Shown: piece by piece, positions 1 to 7,892 of the stretch
Numbering within the stretch: the stretch's first letter is position 1
Layout: every line of letters begins with the position of its first letter
NCBI RefSeq assembly: GCF_001418655.1
Contig: NZ_LIQZ01000327.1
Span: 1-39,782, forward strand
From: Streptomyces phaeochromogenes
GTDB lineage: Bacteria; Actinomycetota; Actinomycetes; Streptomycetales; Streptomycetaceae
DNA length: 39,782 nucleotides
Direction: 5' to 3'
Notes under the pieces: model-generated
The model's input: only the letters and a program-made list of their open reading frames with translations
What the model was told of the DNA's origin: nothing
Database searches by the model: none
Position numbers and translations under genes: made by a program

Positions 1-1491
1 GCGCAGCGCGCTGAGCGCGGCGACGGCCGCGGTGACCAGCACGAGCAGTGCGACACCGAACGCCCGGTCGTCGTTCAGGTCCACCGGACCGAAGACCGGC
101 CGGGGGATCGACCACCCCGTGTCACCGTTCCTCAACCAGCCGATCTGGAAAAGGACTTGGTCCGCCAGAAAGGCGAGCGCGAGGGTCGCGAGGGCGAGCG
201 AACGGCCGCCGAGCCGCAGCGCGGGAAGCGCCACCAGCGCACCGAGCACCGCCGCCGCGCACGTCCCCACGGCGGCAGCGGCCACGAACGGCCAGCCATG
301 ACTCATCAGCAGCCCCGCCACCAGCGCCGCCCCGGTCACGAAGGTCGCCTGCGCCAGCGACACCATCGCGCCGAGCCCCGTAACCACCGTGAAGGAGACG
401 AACACCAGGGACAGGGCGAGCCCTTGGGCGAGGATGCCGCTCCAGAAGGGGGTCGTCACCGTGTAGAAGGCCACGGCGAGCAGCACGGCGGCCGTCGCCC
501 ACGGTCCCCACCGCCGGAGCCGGGAACGGCCCGCCAGATAGTCGACCGGCGGCGCGTCCACGGCCGCCGTCCCCGCCGTACGGCTGCGCCGCGTGAGCAA
601 CAGCAGCCCGGCGAACAGGATCAGGAACGGTACGGCGGTACGGAATCCGGTGATCCGCTCGGCGAAGCCCGCGTACCCGGCGACCAGGTTCTGCAGCACC
701 CCGAGCCCGAGCCCGCCCGCGAACGCCAACGGGATGGAGACGAAGCGCCCGAGGACCGCCGCCGTCGCCGAGACGAAGAGGAAGAGCGTGAAGTCGTGGG
801 CCGACAGGCCGAGTAGAGGAGTGGCGAGCACGCCCGCGAGGCCCGCGAGGGCCGACGACAGCATCCACGCGATCGACGACAGCCGGTCCGCGCTCAGCCC
901 CCGCAGCTCCACCAGCGAACGGTCGTCGACGGCCGCCCGGAGCTTCAGCCCCAGCGGGGTGTGCCGCATCAGGATCCAGAGGCCGACTGCCACCACCGCC
1001 GTCGCGACCCAGGTGATCAGCTGGTCCGAGTCGATGCCGACACCGTCCGTCAACTGCCAGGACCTGGCCGGACTCGGCCCGACACCCGGCAGCCCGAACT
1101 GGTTCTCGGCCGGTTTCACCGACGCGCCCGCGTCCTCCAGCAGCTCGACGATCCACAGTCCGAGCGCGGGCAGCGCCACCAACAGCCCGATGGTGGCGAC
1201 GATCTGGGCCGTCTCACCGACCCGCGCCAGCTTGCGGAACATCAGCCGGTCGAGACCCCAGCCGAGCGCGGGCGCCGCCACGCACACCAACAGCACGGCC
1301 GTCGGTACGGCGGGCCAGCCGAAGCCCGAGTGCAGCTCGTAGAAGGCGAGCGCGCACAGGTACGCGGTCGCGCCGTGGGCGAAGTTGAAGAGGCCCGAGG
1401 CCGAGTAGGAGAGCACCAGACCGGTGGCGAGCAGCGCGTACAGCGCACCCGACACCAGTCCGCTCAGTACGAATCCGAGAAGGTCCGCCAT
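1..1491 (-). CDS. Fused LivH-LivM type ABC permease (partial, C-terminus off window)
   Basis: The frame is open for 497 codons from ATG at 1491 to the window edge. It reads as two branched-chain-amino-acid-type permease domains in one chain. Residues 1-300 are LivH-like (start MADLLGFVLSGLVSGALYAL, FNFAHG motif near 36, the cytoplasmic loop LRAAVDDRSLVELRGLS near 184-200). A hydrophilic linker follows at about 302-330, then a LivM-like half with TGLGAMVSLAQATFVTGAA near 371-389. It would form the membrane channel of an importer whose substrate-binding lipoprotein is the upstream gene (86 bp gap). The ATPases are expected beyond position 1. The ribosome site is weak (GGGA about 9 nt upstream). 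The substrate is unknown; the adjacent acyl-CoA ligase suggests a carboxylic acid as readily as an amino acid. The family call is secure and the fusion is seen directly. Confidence 0.9.
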   Translation of the reverse strand, partial: MADLLGFVLSGLVSGALYALLATGLVLSYSASGLFNFAHGATAYLCALAFYELHSGFGWPAVPTAVLLVCVAAPALGWGLDRLMFRKLARVGETAQIVATIGLLVALPALGLWIVELLEDAGASVKPAENQFGLPGVGPSPARSWQLTDGVGIDSDQLITWVATAVVAVGLWILMRHTPLGLKLRAAVDDRSLVELRGLSADRLSSIAWMLSSALAGLAGVLATPLLGLSAHDFTLFLFVSATAAVLGRFVSIPLAFAGGLGLGVLQNLVAGYAGFAERITGFRTAVPFLILFAGLLLLTRRSRTAGTAAVDAPPVDYLAGRSRLRRWGPWATAAVLLAVAFYTVTTPFWSGILAQGLALSLVFVSFTVVTGLGAMVSLAQATFVTGAALVAGLLMSHGWPFVAAAAVGTCAAAVLGALVALPALRLGGRSLALATLALAFLADQVLFQIGWLRNGDTGWSIPRPVFGPVDLNDDRAFGVALLVLVTAAVAALSALR

Positions 1492-1540
1492 GCCGAGTCC
1501 CTAAATCCCCAAATCCCCGAGTCGTGAAGTCACCTTCGCC

Positions 1541-1587
1541 CGTGCCTGCTTGAAGTCGTGCCTGCTTGAAGTCGCGTCTACTTGAAG
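1541..1587. repeat. 16-bp tandem duplication at the 3' end of the binding-protein gene
   Basis: The 16-mer CGTGCCTGCTTGAAGT occurs at 1541-1556 and again, exactly, at 1557-1572. A diverged third copy (CGCGTCTACTTGAAG) lies at 1573-1587. The third copy contains the TAG stop of the minus-strand substrate-binding gene (1578-1580). This looks like slipped-strand duplication of the gene end into the intergenic spacer. Confidence 0.8.
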
Positions 1588-2834
1588 GGGATCGGCGGAT
1601 AGCACTCGAAGGGCGACGAGACGGCGTACTTCCCGTCCTTGAGCTGGACGAGCGCCCCGCAGCCGAACGACTCCTTCTGGCCCTTGGGCTCCGCCCGGTC
1701 GCCGACCATCGTGCCGGTGTCCGTGAACCCGTCCGCCGCCTTCTGGAAGGACGCCACCGTCAGGTTCTTGCCGGCCTTCTCGGCGATGGCGAGGAAGAGG
1801 TCGGCCGACATATAGCCCGTCATCATGTGCATGTTCAGGGGTACGTCCTTGCCGGCCGCCTTCGCGATGTCCTTCTTGAACTGCGTCATCGCCGCGCTGT
1901 CCTGCTCGAACGGCTGGAACGACAGCAGGACGTGCACCCCGTCGAGCGCCTTCTTCGTCGCGCTCTTCGCGAGCAGCCCGGGGTCGTAGTCGGTCGGATC
2001 GGTGAGCAGCCCGGTGTACCCCGCGCGCTTGATCGCCGTGAACAGGCCGATGTTGTACGGGGTCTGCATCACGGAGACGACCGCGTCCGGTGCCTTGCCG
2101 CCGTTGCTGCGCAGGATCTCCTTCGTGTACGCCGACCAGTCGTTCGGCACGGAGGTCGCGGGCACCGACGGCTTCGCGAACGTCACCTTGAATCCGGCCG
2201 ATGCGAAGCTCTGCTTGTACGTGCGGATGGCGAACGTCCCGGCGTCACTGTCGTTGGCGAGGATCGCCACGCTCCTGCCCGTCGAGCCGCCCAGCACCTT
2301 CTTGAGGCCCTCGGGCCAGGTCTGCGAGATGGTGCCGCCGGGCATCGGCACCATGCAGCCGCCGAAGCCGTAGATGTACGTGGGCCCGCAGAAGGACGGC
2401 AGCGTGCCCCAGCCGAAGGTGGGGACCTTCTGCTTCTGCAGGAAGTCCGCGCCGGAGAACGTCGTCGAACTCATCGGCGCGATCGCGAACACCTTGTCCT
2501 GCTGGACGAGTTTGCGGGCCGCCGTGAGGTTCTTGGCCGGATCCTGGCCGTCGTCCTCGGCGCCCAGGTAGTCGATCTTCCGCCCGTTCACCCCGCCTTC
2601 GGCGTTCGCGCGGTCGAAGCGGGCCCTGGCCCCGAGGTCGGTGTCCTTCTTCGAGTACCCGCTGGCGGTCGTCATCGACACGATGCCACCCACCTTGACG
2701 GAGGTGTCGGAGACTCCGCGTACGGAGTCCTCGGCCTCCGAACTCCCCGTGGTGGAGGCGGAGTTGCACGCGCTCACCAGGAGCAGGGCGGTTGCGGCCG
2801 CAGTGGCGGCGATGGTTCGGATCGGTCGCGACAC
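1578..2834 (-). CDS. ABC transporter substrate-binding lipoprotein (branched-chain amino acid type)
   Basis: 418 residues. A short signal peptide ends in lipobox LVSAC with Cys23, so the protein is a lipoprotein on the outer face of the membrane. The mature part has a type-1 periplasmic-binding fold: VKVGGIVSMTTASGYSKK, then ARFDRANAEGGVNGRKIDY, as in LivJ-like proteins. The start is GTG at 2834, chosen for a GGAGGGGGA ribosome site about 8 nt upstream; the residues that follow form the signal peptide. It probably captures the substrate for the fused permease downstream. Several Cys pairs (FCGP, FGGCM, FGCG, FECYP) could form disulphides. The ligand cannot be read from sequence. Confidence 0.9.
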   Translation of the reverse strand: MSRPIRTIAATAAATALLLVSACNSASTTGSSEAEDSVRGVSDTSVKVGGIVSMTTASGYSKKDTDLGARARFDRANAEGGVNGRKIDYLGAEDDGQDPAKNLTAARKLVQQDKVFAIAPMSSTTFSGADFLQKQKVPTFGWGTLPSFCGPTYIYGFGGCMVPMPGGTISQTWPEGLKKVLGGSTGRSVAILANDSDAGTFAIRTYKQSFASAGFKVTFAKPSVPATSVPNDWSAYTKEILRSNGGKAPDAVVSVMQTPYNIGLFTAIKRAGYTGLLTDPTDYDPGLLAKSATKKALDGVHVLLSFQPFEQDSAAMTQFKKDIAKAAGKDVPLNMHMMTGYMSADLFLAIAEKAGKNLTVASFQKAADGFTDTGTMVGDRAEPKGQKESFGCGALVQLKDGKYAVSSPFECYPPIPFK

Positions 2835-2863
2835 GGTCGGTCCCCCTCCGTCGGGTGACCGAA

Positions 2864-2924
2864 ATGATCCGTGCGATCTGACGATGCGTCAATATCTGAC
2901 GCATCGATATGTGATGAACCGTCA
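2864..2924 (-). promoter_or_regulatory. Promoter with overlapping palindromic operator for the ABC transporter genes
   Basis: On the minus strand a TTGACG -35 (2887-2892) and GATCAT -10 (2864-2869) are separated by 17 bp. This would start transcription about 20 nt before the GTG at 2834. A perfect inverted repeat with 10-bp arms, CGATGCGTCA and TGACGCATCG (2882-2891, 2897-2906, 5-nt spacer), covers the -35. Half-sites TGACG or CGTCA recur at 2879, 2887, 2897 and 2920. This is a classic repressor-operator layout; the protein that binds is unknown. Confidence 0.65.
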
Positions 2925-2949
2925 GGCAAGGATGTATGTCAACTGGAGA

Positions 2950-2997
2950 CCGGTTGTGGCTGGTCGCGCCGTTCCCCGCGCCGCTGACCGGGGCGTG
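2950..2997. repeat. Streptomyces-type intergenic hairpin element (copy 1)
   Basis: The stretch containing GGCTGGTCGCGCCGTTCCCC followed by GCGCC and CCGGGGC matches, with few differences, the reverse complement of the element at 31861-31900. It lies just after the stop of the minus-strand acyl-CoA ligase gene, where it can act as a transcription end or mRNA 3' structure. Related degenerate copies occur near 5109-5138 and 7840-7905. Confidence 0.6.
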
Positions 2998-4824
2998 CTA
3001 CGCCCGATAGAGCGCCTCGACCTCCGCCCCGTACGCGTTCTCGATCGCCTTGCGCTTCAGCTTCAGGGAGGGCGTCAGCAACCCGTGTTCCTCGGTGAAC
3101 TGGTGGGCCAGTATCCGGAACGTGCGGATCGACTCGGCCTGGGAGACCAGGGTGTTCGCGGCGACCACGGCGCGCCGCACCTCGGTCTCCAGGTCGGGGT
3201 CCCGGACCAGCTCCGACGGAGTCAGCTGGGGCTTGTCCCGCATCTGCAGCCAGTGCTCGACGGCCTCCCCGTCGAGGGTGACGAGCGCCGCGATGTACGG
3301 CCGGTCGTTGCCGACGACGATGCACTGCGCGACCAGCGGATGGTCGCGCACCCGCTCCTCCAGGATCCCCGGCGAGACGCTCTTGCCGCCGGAGGTCACC
3401 AGGATCTCCTTCTTGCGCCCGGTGATGGTGAGATAGCCGTCCTCGTCGAGCGCGCCCAGGTCACCGGTGGCGAGCCAGCCGTCGTGCAGTGTCGCGTCGG
3501 TGGCCTTGGGGTCGTTGAGGTAACCCTGGAAGACGTTGGCGCCGCTCAGCCAGATCTCGCCGTCGTCCGCGATGTGCACGGTCGTGCCCGGGATGGGCTG
3601 CCCGACGGTGCCGTACCGGGTGCGCTCGGGCGGGTTGGCGGTCGCGGCGGCCGTGGACTCGGTGAGCCCGTACCCCTCGTAGATCTGCACGCCGGCGCCC
3701 GCGAAGAACAGCCCGAGCCGCCGGTCCATCGCCGAGCCGCCGGACATCGCGTGCTTGATGCGACCGCCCATCGCGGCACGGATCTTGGAGTAGACGAGCT
3801 TGTCGAACAGCTGGTGCTGCACCCGGAGTGCCGCCGAGGGCCCGGGGCCGATGCCCCACGCCTTCGCCTCCGCCGCGTCCGCGTAGCGCACGGCGACCTC
3901 GACGGCCTTCTCGAACGGGCCCGCCCTGCCCTCCCGCTCCGCCTTCCTGCGCGCCGCGTTGAAGACCTTCTCGAAGATGTACGGCACCGCGAGGAAGAAC
4001 GTCGGCTGGAACGCGGCCAGATCAGGCAGCAGGGCCGCCGCGTTCAGCTGCGGCTGATGGCCGAATTTGACCCGCCCGCGGATCGCCGCGACCTGCACCA
4101 TCCGCCCGAAGACGTGCGCGAGCGGCAGGAACAGCAGGGTGGCCGCCTGGTCGCCGCGCTTGGAGTGGAACAGCGGCTCCCAGCGCTCGGTGACCGTGTC
4201 CGACTCGAACATGAAGTTGGCGTGGGAGAGGACACAGCCCTTGGGGCGGCCGGTCGTTCCGGACGTGTAGATGATCGTCGCCGTCGACTCGGGCGTGACC
4301 GCCCGCCGGTGCCGGTGCACCACCTCGTCGTCGATGTGGCCGCCGGCCTCGTACAGCTCCTGCACCGCGCCCGTGTCCAGCTGCCACAGCTTGTGCAGGG
4401 TCGGGAGCCGGTCGATGACCGTGGCGATGGTCATCGCGTGGTCCTCGTGCTCCACCATCGCGGCCGACACCTGCGCGTCGTGCAGCATCCAGAAGACCTG
4501 CTCGGCCGACGAGGTGGGGTAGATGGGCACGACCTGCGCGCCGATCGACCACAGCGCGAAGTCGAAGAGGGTCCACTCGTAACGCGTACGGGACATGATC
4601 GCGACCCGGTCGCCGAACCGGATGCCGTGCGCCAGCAGACCCTTGGCGAGCGCCAGGACCTCGTCCCGGAACTCGGCGGACGTCACATCGCGCCACTGGC
4701 CCTCGTCGTCCTTGCGGCCGAGTGCGATGTAGAGCGGATCCTCCTGGGCATGTTCGAACACGGCATCGGCCAGGCCGCCCACCGGCGGTGCCGACGCCAG
4801 GGGAGGGTTGGTGAACTCGCGCAA
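2998..4824 (-). CDS. Long-chain acyl-CoA ligase (FadD15-like)
   Basis: 608 residues in the AMP-dependent synthetase family; activates a carboxylic acid to acyl-AMP and then acyl-CoA in the cytoplasm. Motifs: phosphate loop TSGTTGRPKG (about 187-196), YEGYGLTES (about 382-390), the ATP-binding Asp in ATGDLG (about 452-457), and C-terminal GRKKEILVTSGGKSVSP with the conserved lysines (about 469-485). The start is taken as TTG at 4824 because AAGGAG lies 6 nt upstream (AAGGAGCGGGGATTG). Longer frames to 4923 add a basic stretch with no family similarity. It is typical length for the family. It lies directly upstream of the ABC transporter genes in the same direction, with its own promoter region, and may activate whatever they import. 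Confidence 0.92.
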   Translation of the reverse strand: MREFTNPPLASAPPVGGLADAVFEHAQEDPLYIALGRKDDEGQWRDVTSAEFRDEVLALAKGLLAHGIRFGDRVAIMSRTRYEWTLFDFALWSIGAQVVPIYPTSSAEQVFWMLHDAQVSAAMVEHEDHAMTIATVIDRLPTLHKLWQLDTGAVQELYEAGGHIDDEVVHRHRRAVTPESTATIIYTSGTTGRPKGCVLSHANFMFESDTVTERWEPLFHSKRGDQAATLLFLPLAHVFGRMVQVAAIRGRVKFGHQPQLNAAALLPDLAAFQPTFFLAVPYIFEKVFNAARRKAEREGRAGPFEKAVEVAVRYADAAEAKAWGIGPGPSAALRVQHQLFDKLVYSKIRAAMGGRIKHAMSGGSAMDRRLGLFFAGAGVQIYEGYGLTESTAAATANPPERTRYGTVGQPIPGTTVHIADDGEIWLSGANVFQGYLNDPKATDATLHDGWLATGDLGALDEDGYLTITGRKKEILVTSGGKSVSPGILEERVRDHPLVAQCIVVGNDRPYIAALVTLDGEAVEHWLQMRDKPQLTPSELVRDPDLETEVRRAVVAANTLVSQAESIRTFRILAHQFTEEHGLLTPSLKLKRKAIENAYGAEVEALYRA

Positions 4825-4972
4825 TCCCCGCTCCTTGTGGTGCTCCACAGCGCCGTGAAAGCTACCCCACCATGCTCCTCGGCGGGAGGGGCGCCGAATC
4901 CGTGTGAGGGCGGGCGTACGCACTGGTCAACAGTTGAAATACGGCCACAATGGTGCTGGCCGGGACAGAATC

Positions 4973-4988
4973 CTTACTCTTCCGTAAG
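4973..4988 (-). promoter_or_regulatory. Candidate operator upstream of the acyl-CoA ligase
   Basis: The inverted repeat CTTAC-TCTTCC-GTAAG lies about 150 bp upstream of the TTG start, in the most A+T-rich part of the spacer. The short arms make this a weak call. TetR-type fatty-acid regulators use operators of comparable size, but no specific match is claimed. Confidence 0.3.
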
Positions 4989-5108
4989 TTTCGGACCCGT
5001 AATCTCCACGGAATCTGTACGACCCGCTTACCGGTTCGCTGAGTCGGCCCGGCGGGGCGGGCGTTCGGGGTGCCTGTCGTGGGTGACGTGCGGGTTCGTC
5101 CGGGCTGA

Positions 5109-5165
5109 GCGCGCAGTTCCTCGCGCCCCTGAGGGCGCCCCTGCAGGGCTGCCCCAGGGGCTTCG
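5109..5165 (-). terminator. Hairpin region after the MFS gene, resembling the intergenic element (copy 2)
   Basis: GCGCCC-CTGA-GGGCGC (5123-5138) is a 6-bp stem with a 4-nt loop. It is embedded in a degenerate copy of the element (GCGCGCAGTTCCTCGCGCCC) and followed by further GC-rich repeats to 5165. Lying about 10-65 bp past the stop of the minus-strand MFS gene, it is the likely 3' end of that transcript. There is no T-run. Confidence 0.45.
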
Positions 5166-5172
5166 GGCCAGG

Positions 5173-6666
5173 TCAGAGGCGCGGCGCCGGGACCCTCTTA
5201 TCCGGAGCCGGGCTGTCGAGCGGCGAGGCCCCGCGCGGGCGAGGTGCGCGCACCAGCACCAGGATCAGCGCACCCGCGAGCGTTCCCGTCACACCCGCCA
5301 CTACGGCTGCGGTGTTCAGGCCCGAGGCGAAGGCCGCGTGGAGGGTGTGGGAGGAGAAGGTGCCCCGCAGGGCCTCCGCACCGCCGCCCGCGAGGGTGTG
5401 GGCGGCCTCGTGCGGGAGGGTGTCCCGCATCCGGGACGTGAGGACCGTGCCGAAGACGGCGACGCCGAGCGCGTACCCGAGCTGCCGGGAGGTGTTGACC
5501 GCGCCGCCCGCCATGCCCGCGCGTTCGGGCCGCACGGTGGCCAGCGCGGCGCCCGCGAGTGTCGGCGCCACCAGACCCGTACCGAGGCCCACCAGGACCA
5601 GACCCGGCACGAGGACCGTCCAGGTGGTGCCCGCGTCGAGCACGGCCTGGCAGAACATGCCGGCCCCGATGAGCAGCAGCCCGCCGCCGACGGTGATCCG
5701 CGCCGGGACGCCGTGCAGCAGCTTGCCGACGAGCACCGACGCGACGACCGAGGCCCCGGTCAGCGGCAGCAGTACAAGACCGCCCTGCACCGGGCTCATC
5801 CCCTCCAGCGTCTGCAGCCAGATCGAGAGATACGGGATCACGCCGAACGCCGCCGCGTTGAAGGCCAGCGCGCCCAGCATCACGCCCACGAACGCCGGCC
5901 TGCGCAGCAGTGCGAGATCGAGCAGCGGATGGGCCGCCCGCCGCTCGGCGAGGACGAAGCAGAGCAGCGAGAGTGCCGCGAGCATGTACGACACGACGGT
6001 GGGCGTCGACGTCCAGCCGTCCGACCCGGCCCGCACCGTCGCGTACGTCGTCGCCCCCGCGAAGCACGCGAACGTCGCCGTACCCGCCCAGTCCACCCGC
6101 ATCTCGCGCGGGCCGCGCGACTCGGGCACCACCCGCAGGGTCAGCCACACCGAGGCCACGCTCACCGGCAGGTTGACGAAGAAGATCCACCGCCAGCCGG
6201 GCCCCTCCGCGAGCAGCCCGCCGACCAGCGGCCCGACCGCCGCCGCGGAACCGCTCACCGCGCCCCACACACCGAGCGCGGCCGACCGCTGCCGTCCCTG
6301 GTGCACCGAGCCAAGGAGCGGCAGCGTCGTCGCGAACATCGCGGCTGCGCCCACCCCCTGCACCCCGCGGGCCGCCACCAGCATCCCGGGTCCGGACGCG
6401 AGCCCGCACCACAGCGAGGCCGCCGCGAACAGCACGACACCAGCCACATGCACCCGGCGCCGGCCCAGCACGTCGGCCGCGGCGCCCGCCGCGAGCAACA
6501 GCGCTGCGAGCGCGAGCGCGTACCCGTCGACGACCCACTGCAGATCGCTCAGCGAGGCGTCCAGCGCCCGCGCGATGTCGGGCAGCGCCACGATCACGAT
6601 GGTCACGTCCAGCAGCAGCATGAACGTGCCCAGACAGACCGCTGTGAGCGGTCCCCATGTACGCAT
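5173..6666 (-). CDS. MFS drug exporter, DHA2 (EmrB/QacA) type
   Basis: 497 residues, highly hydrophobic throughout, consistent with a 14-helix proton-driven exporter. The N-terminal helix reads FMLLLDVTIVIVALPDIARA, typical of EmrB/QacA proteins. The motif-A-like loop GAAADVLGRRRV follows helix 2 and the antiporter-type motif GPLVGGLLAEGPGWRWIFF lies near the fifth and sixth helices. The start is ATG 6666, with GAGGAG ending 9 nt upstream; the frame is open further upstream to 6876, but that extension is basic and non-membrane. It is divergent from an Lrp-type regulator 161 bp away, which probably controls it. The exported compound cannot be predicted. Confidence 0.9.
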   Translation of the reverse strand: MRTWGPLTAVCLGTFMLLLDVTIVIVALPDIARALDASLSDLQWVVDGYALALAALLLAAGAAADVLGRRRVHVAGVVLFAAASLWCGLASGPGMLVAARGVQGVGAAAMFATTLPLLGSVHQGRQRSAALGVWGAVSGSAAAVGPLVGGLLAEGPGWRWIFFVNLPVSVASVWLTLRVVPESRGPREMRVDWAGTATFACFAGATTYATVRAGSDGWTSTPTVVSYMLAALSLLCFVLAERRAAHPLLDLALLRRPAFVGVMLGALAFNAAAFGVIPYLSIWLQTLEGMSPVQGGLVLLPLTGASVVASVLVGKLLHGVPARITVGGGLLLIGAGMFCQAVLDAGTTWTVLVPGLVLVGLGTGLVAPTLAGAALATVRPERAGMAGGAVNTSRQLGYALGVAVFGTVLTSRMRDTLPHEAAHTLAGGGAEALRGTFSSHTLHAAFASGLNTAAVVAGVTGTLAGALILVLVRAPRPRGASPLDSPAPDKRVPAPRL

Positions 6667-6724
6667 CCTCAACAACTCCTCATCGTCCCACGGCACGCGC
6701 CGGGTGAGCCGCGCCCTGCGGTCC

Positions 6725-6752
6725 TCGTACGCGCCGTGCCTCCCTCGTACGA
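6725..6752. promoter_or_regulatory. Repeated TCGTACG motif in the divergent MFS/regulator promoter
   Basis: TCGTACG at 6725-6731 and the perfect 8-bp palindrome TCGTACGA at 6745-6752 lie 20 bp (two helix turns) apart between the divergent genes. They are candidate sites for the adjacent Lrp/AsnC-type regulator. The motif is short, so chance occurrence is possible. Confidence 0.35.
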
Positions 6753-6827
6753 TGAGATGACGCCGGACGATCCAGGTGATCGGCGACGAAATGACGGCAG
6801 ATACCGACACGGAAACGCGGGCCACCG

Positions 6828-7802
6828 ATGGAATCCCCCACTTTCGACGCGCTCGACGTGGAACTCCTCCACGCACTGGAGGTCGACGGACGCGCCCCCT
6901 TCAGCCGGATCGCCGCCGTCCTCGGCGTCTCGGACCAGACCGCGGCCCGCCGCTACCGCAGGCTGCTCTCCGAGGGCGGGCTGCGGGTCGTCGCCGTACG
7001 CAACAACAGGAAGCTCGGCAGGGAGGACTGGATCCTCCGGCTGCGCTGCGCGCCGGACGGCGCGGAGACCATCGCGAACGCCCTGGCGCGCCGCCCCGAC
7101 ACGGCCTGGATCGGCCTCACCTCGGGCGGCACGGAGGTCGTCTGCATGACCCGGCCGCGTACCGCGGGCGACCAGGACGACCTGCTGCTCGGCAAGCTTC
7201 CGCGGACGCCCCACATCGTGGAGATCCGGGCCTTCCAGCTGCTGCACACGTTCTTCGGCGGCCCGGTGGGCTGGCTGGTCAAGCACGGGCCGCTCACCGG
7301 TGAGCAGGTCGCCGCGCTGCGTCCGGCGCCGGTTCCCGATGCCGGGCCCGCGCGGATCACCGCCGAGGACGAGCCGCTGGTCGCCGCCCTCGAACGGGAC
7401 GGCCGTGCCACCTACCCGGAGTTGCAGCGGGCCACCGGGCGGTCGGAGTCCGCCGTCAAGCGGCGGCTCGGTCAACTGCTCGGTTCCGGCGCGCTGTTCG
7501 TCGACATCGAGTACGACACCGCGCTGGTCGGGTTCTCCGTCGGGGCCATCCTGTGGATCACGGCTGCGCCCGGGGCGATGGACGCGGTGGGGAGTGCGCT
7601 CGCCGGGCACGAGGAGATCGCCCATGCGGCGGCGACTGCCGGTCCGTCCAATCTGGTCGCCACGGTGGTCGCGCGGGACACCGCCGCGCTCTATGCGTAT
7701 GTGAGTGGGAAACTCGGGCGGCTTGAGGGGGTGCAGCATGTGGAGACGTCGCCGTTCTTGCGGCGGGTCAAGCAGCTGACCTATCAGCAGCGGACGCGGT
7801 AG
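6828..7802 (+). CDS. Two-module Lrp/AsnC family transcriptional regulator
   Basis: 324 residues, about twice the usual Lrp length. The first winged helix-turn-helix spans about 6-56 (VELLHALEVDGRAPFSRIAA, SDQTAARRYRRLL) and is followed by a ligand-sensing-type domain to about 150. A second helix-turn-helix spans about 178-228 (EDEPLVAALERDGRATYPEL, SESAVKRRLGQLL), and a second alpha/beta sensing domain ends the protein. The start is ATG 6828; no strong ribosome site precedes it. It is divergent from the MFS exporter, so local control of that gene is the simplest role. Duplicated Lrp regulators are known in actinobacteria. The effector is unknown. Confidence 0.88.
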   Translation: MESPTFDALDVELLHALEVDGRAPFSRIAAVLGVSDQTAARRYRRLLSEGGLRVVAVRNNRKLGREDWILRLRCAPDGAETIANALARRPDTAWIGLTSGGTEVVCMTRPRTAGDQDDLLLGKLPRTPHIVEIRAFQLLHTFFGGPVGWLVKHGPLTGEQVAALRPAPVPDAGPARITAEDEPLVAALERDGRATYPELQRATGRSESAVKRRLGQLLGSGALFVDIEYDTALVGFSVGAILWITAAPGAMDAVGSALAGHEEIAHAAATAGPSNLVATVVARDTAALYAYVSGKLGRLEGVQHVETSPFLRRVKQLTYQQRTR

Positions 7803-7834
7803 CGCTCCGCGGGGTGCGTTGTCATCTGCAGGTG

Positions 7835-7892
7835 CGTTGTGGCTGGGCGCGCCCACGCGGCGGAGCCGCACGATGTGACAGCCCCGCGCCCC
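7835..7892. terminator. Convergent-gene hairpin region and intergenic element (copy 3)
   Basis: Between two convergent stops lie the palindrome TGGGCGCGCCCA (7844-7855) and the hairpin GCGGC-GGA-GCCGC (7857-7869). The flanking GTTGTGGCTGGGCGCG and CCCCGCGCCCCTTACGG mark it as a copy of the streptomycete intergenic element. It probably terminates both the regulator and the LysR gene transcripts. Confidence 0.5.

Larger units (their letters stand above)
4825..5172. other. Non-coding spacer between the acyl-CoA ligase and MFS genes
   Basis: No credible gene was seen in these 348 bp. The part next to the ligase must carry that gene's promoter; a CTTAC-N6-GTAAG inverted repeat lies in it. The part next to the MFS gene carries a hairpin-rich 3' region. 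Local A+T is higher around 4935-5020, as expected for a promoter. Confidence 0.6.

Noticed and set aside
122..1156. Minus-strand frame of 344 codons over the left edge
   Set aside because: It is out of frame with the LivH-LivM-like protein that starts at 1491 and covers the same DNA with real membrane-protein motifs.
3519..3526. TTA codon in the acyl-CoA ligase gene (complement of TAA near 3521)
   Set aside because: It is out of frame; the in-frame codons there are GGT TAC CTC. Similar out-of-frame hits in the permease (381-383) and sialidase (12869-12871) were also dismissed.
2641..7149. Open frame of 1502 codons on the plus strand
   Set aside because: It runs antisense to the acyl-CoA ligase and MFS genes. 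Its composition is Arg/Gly/Ala/Pro/His-rich with no family motif, as expected for a GC-bias shadow.
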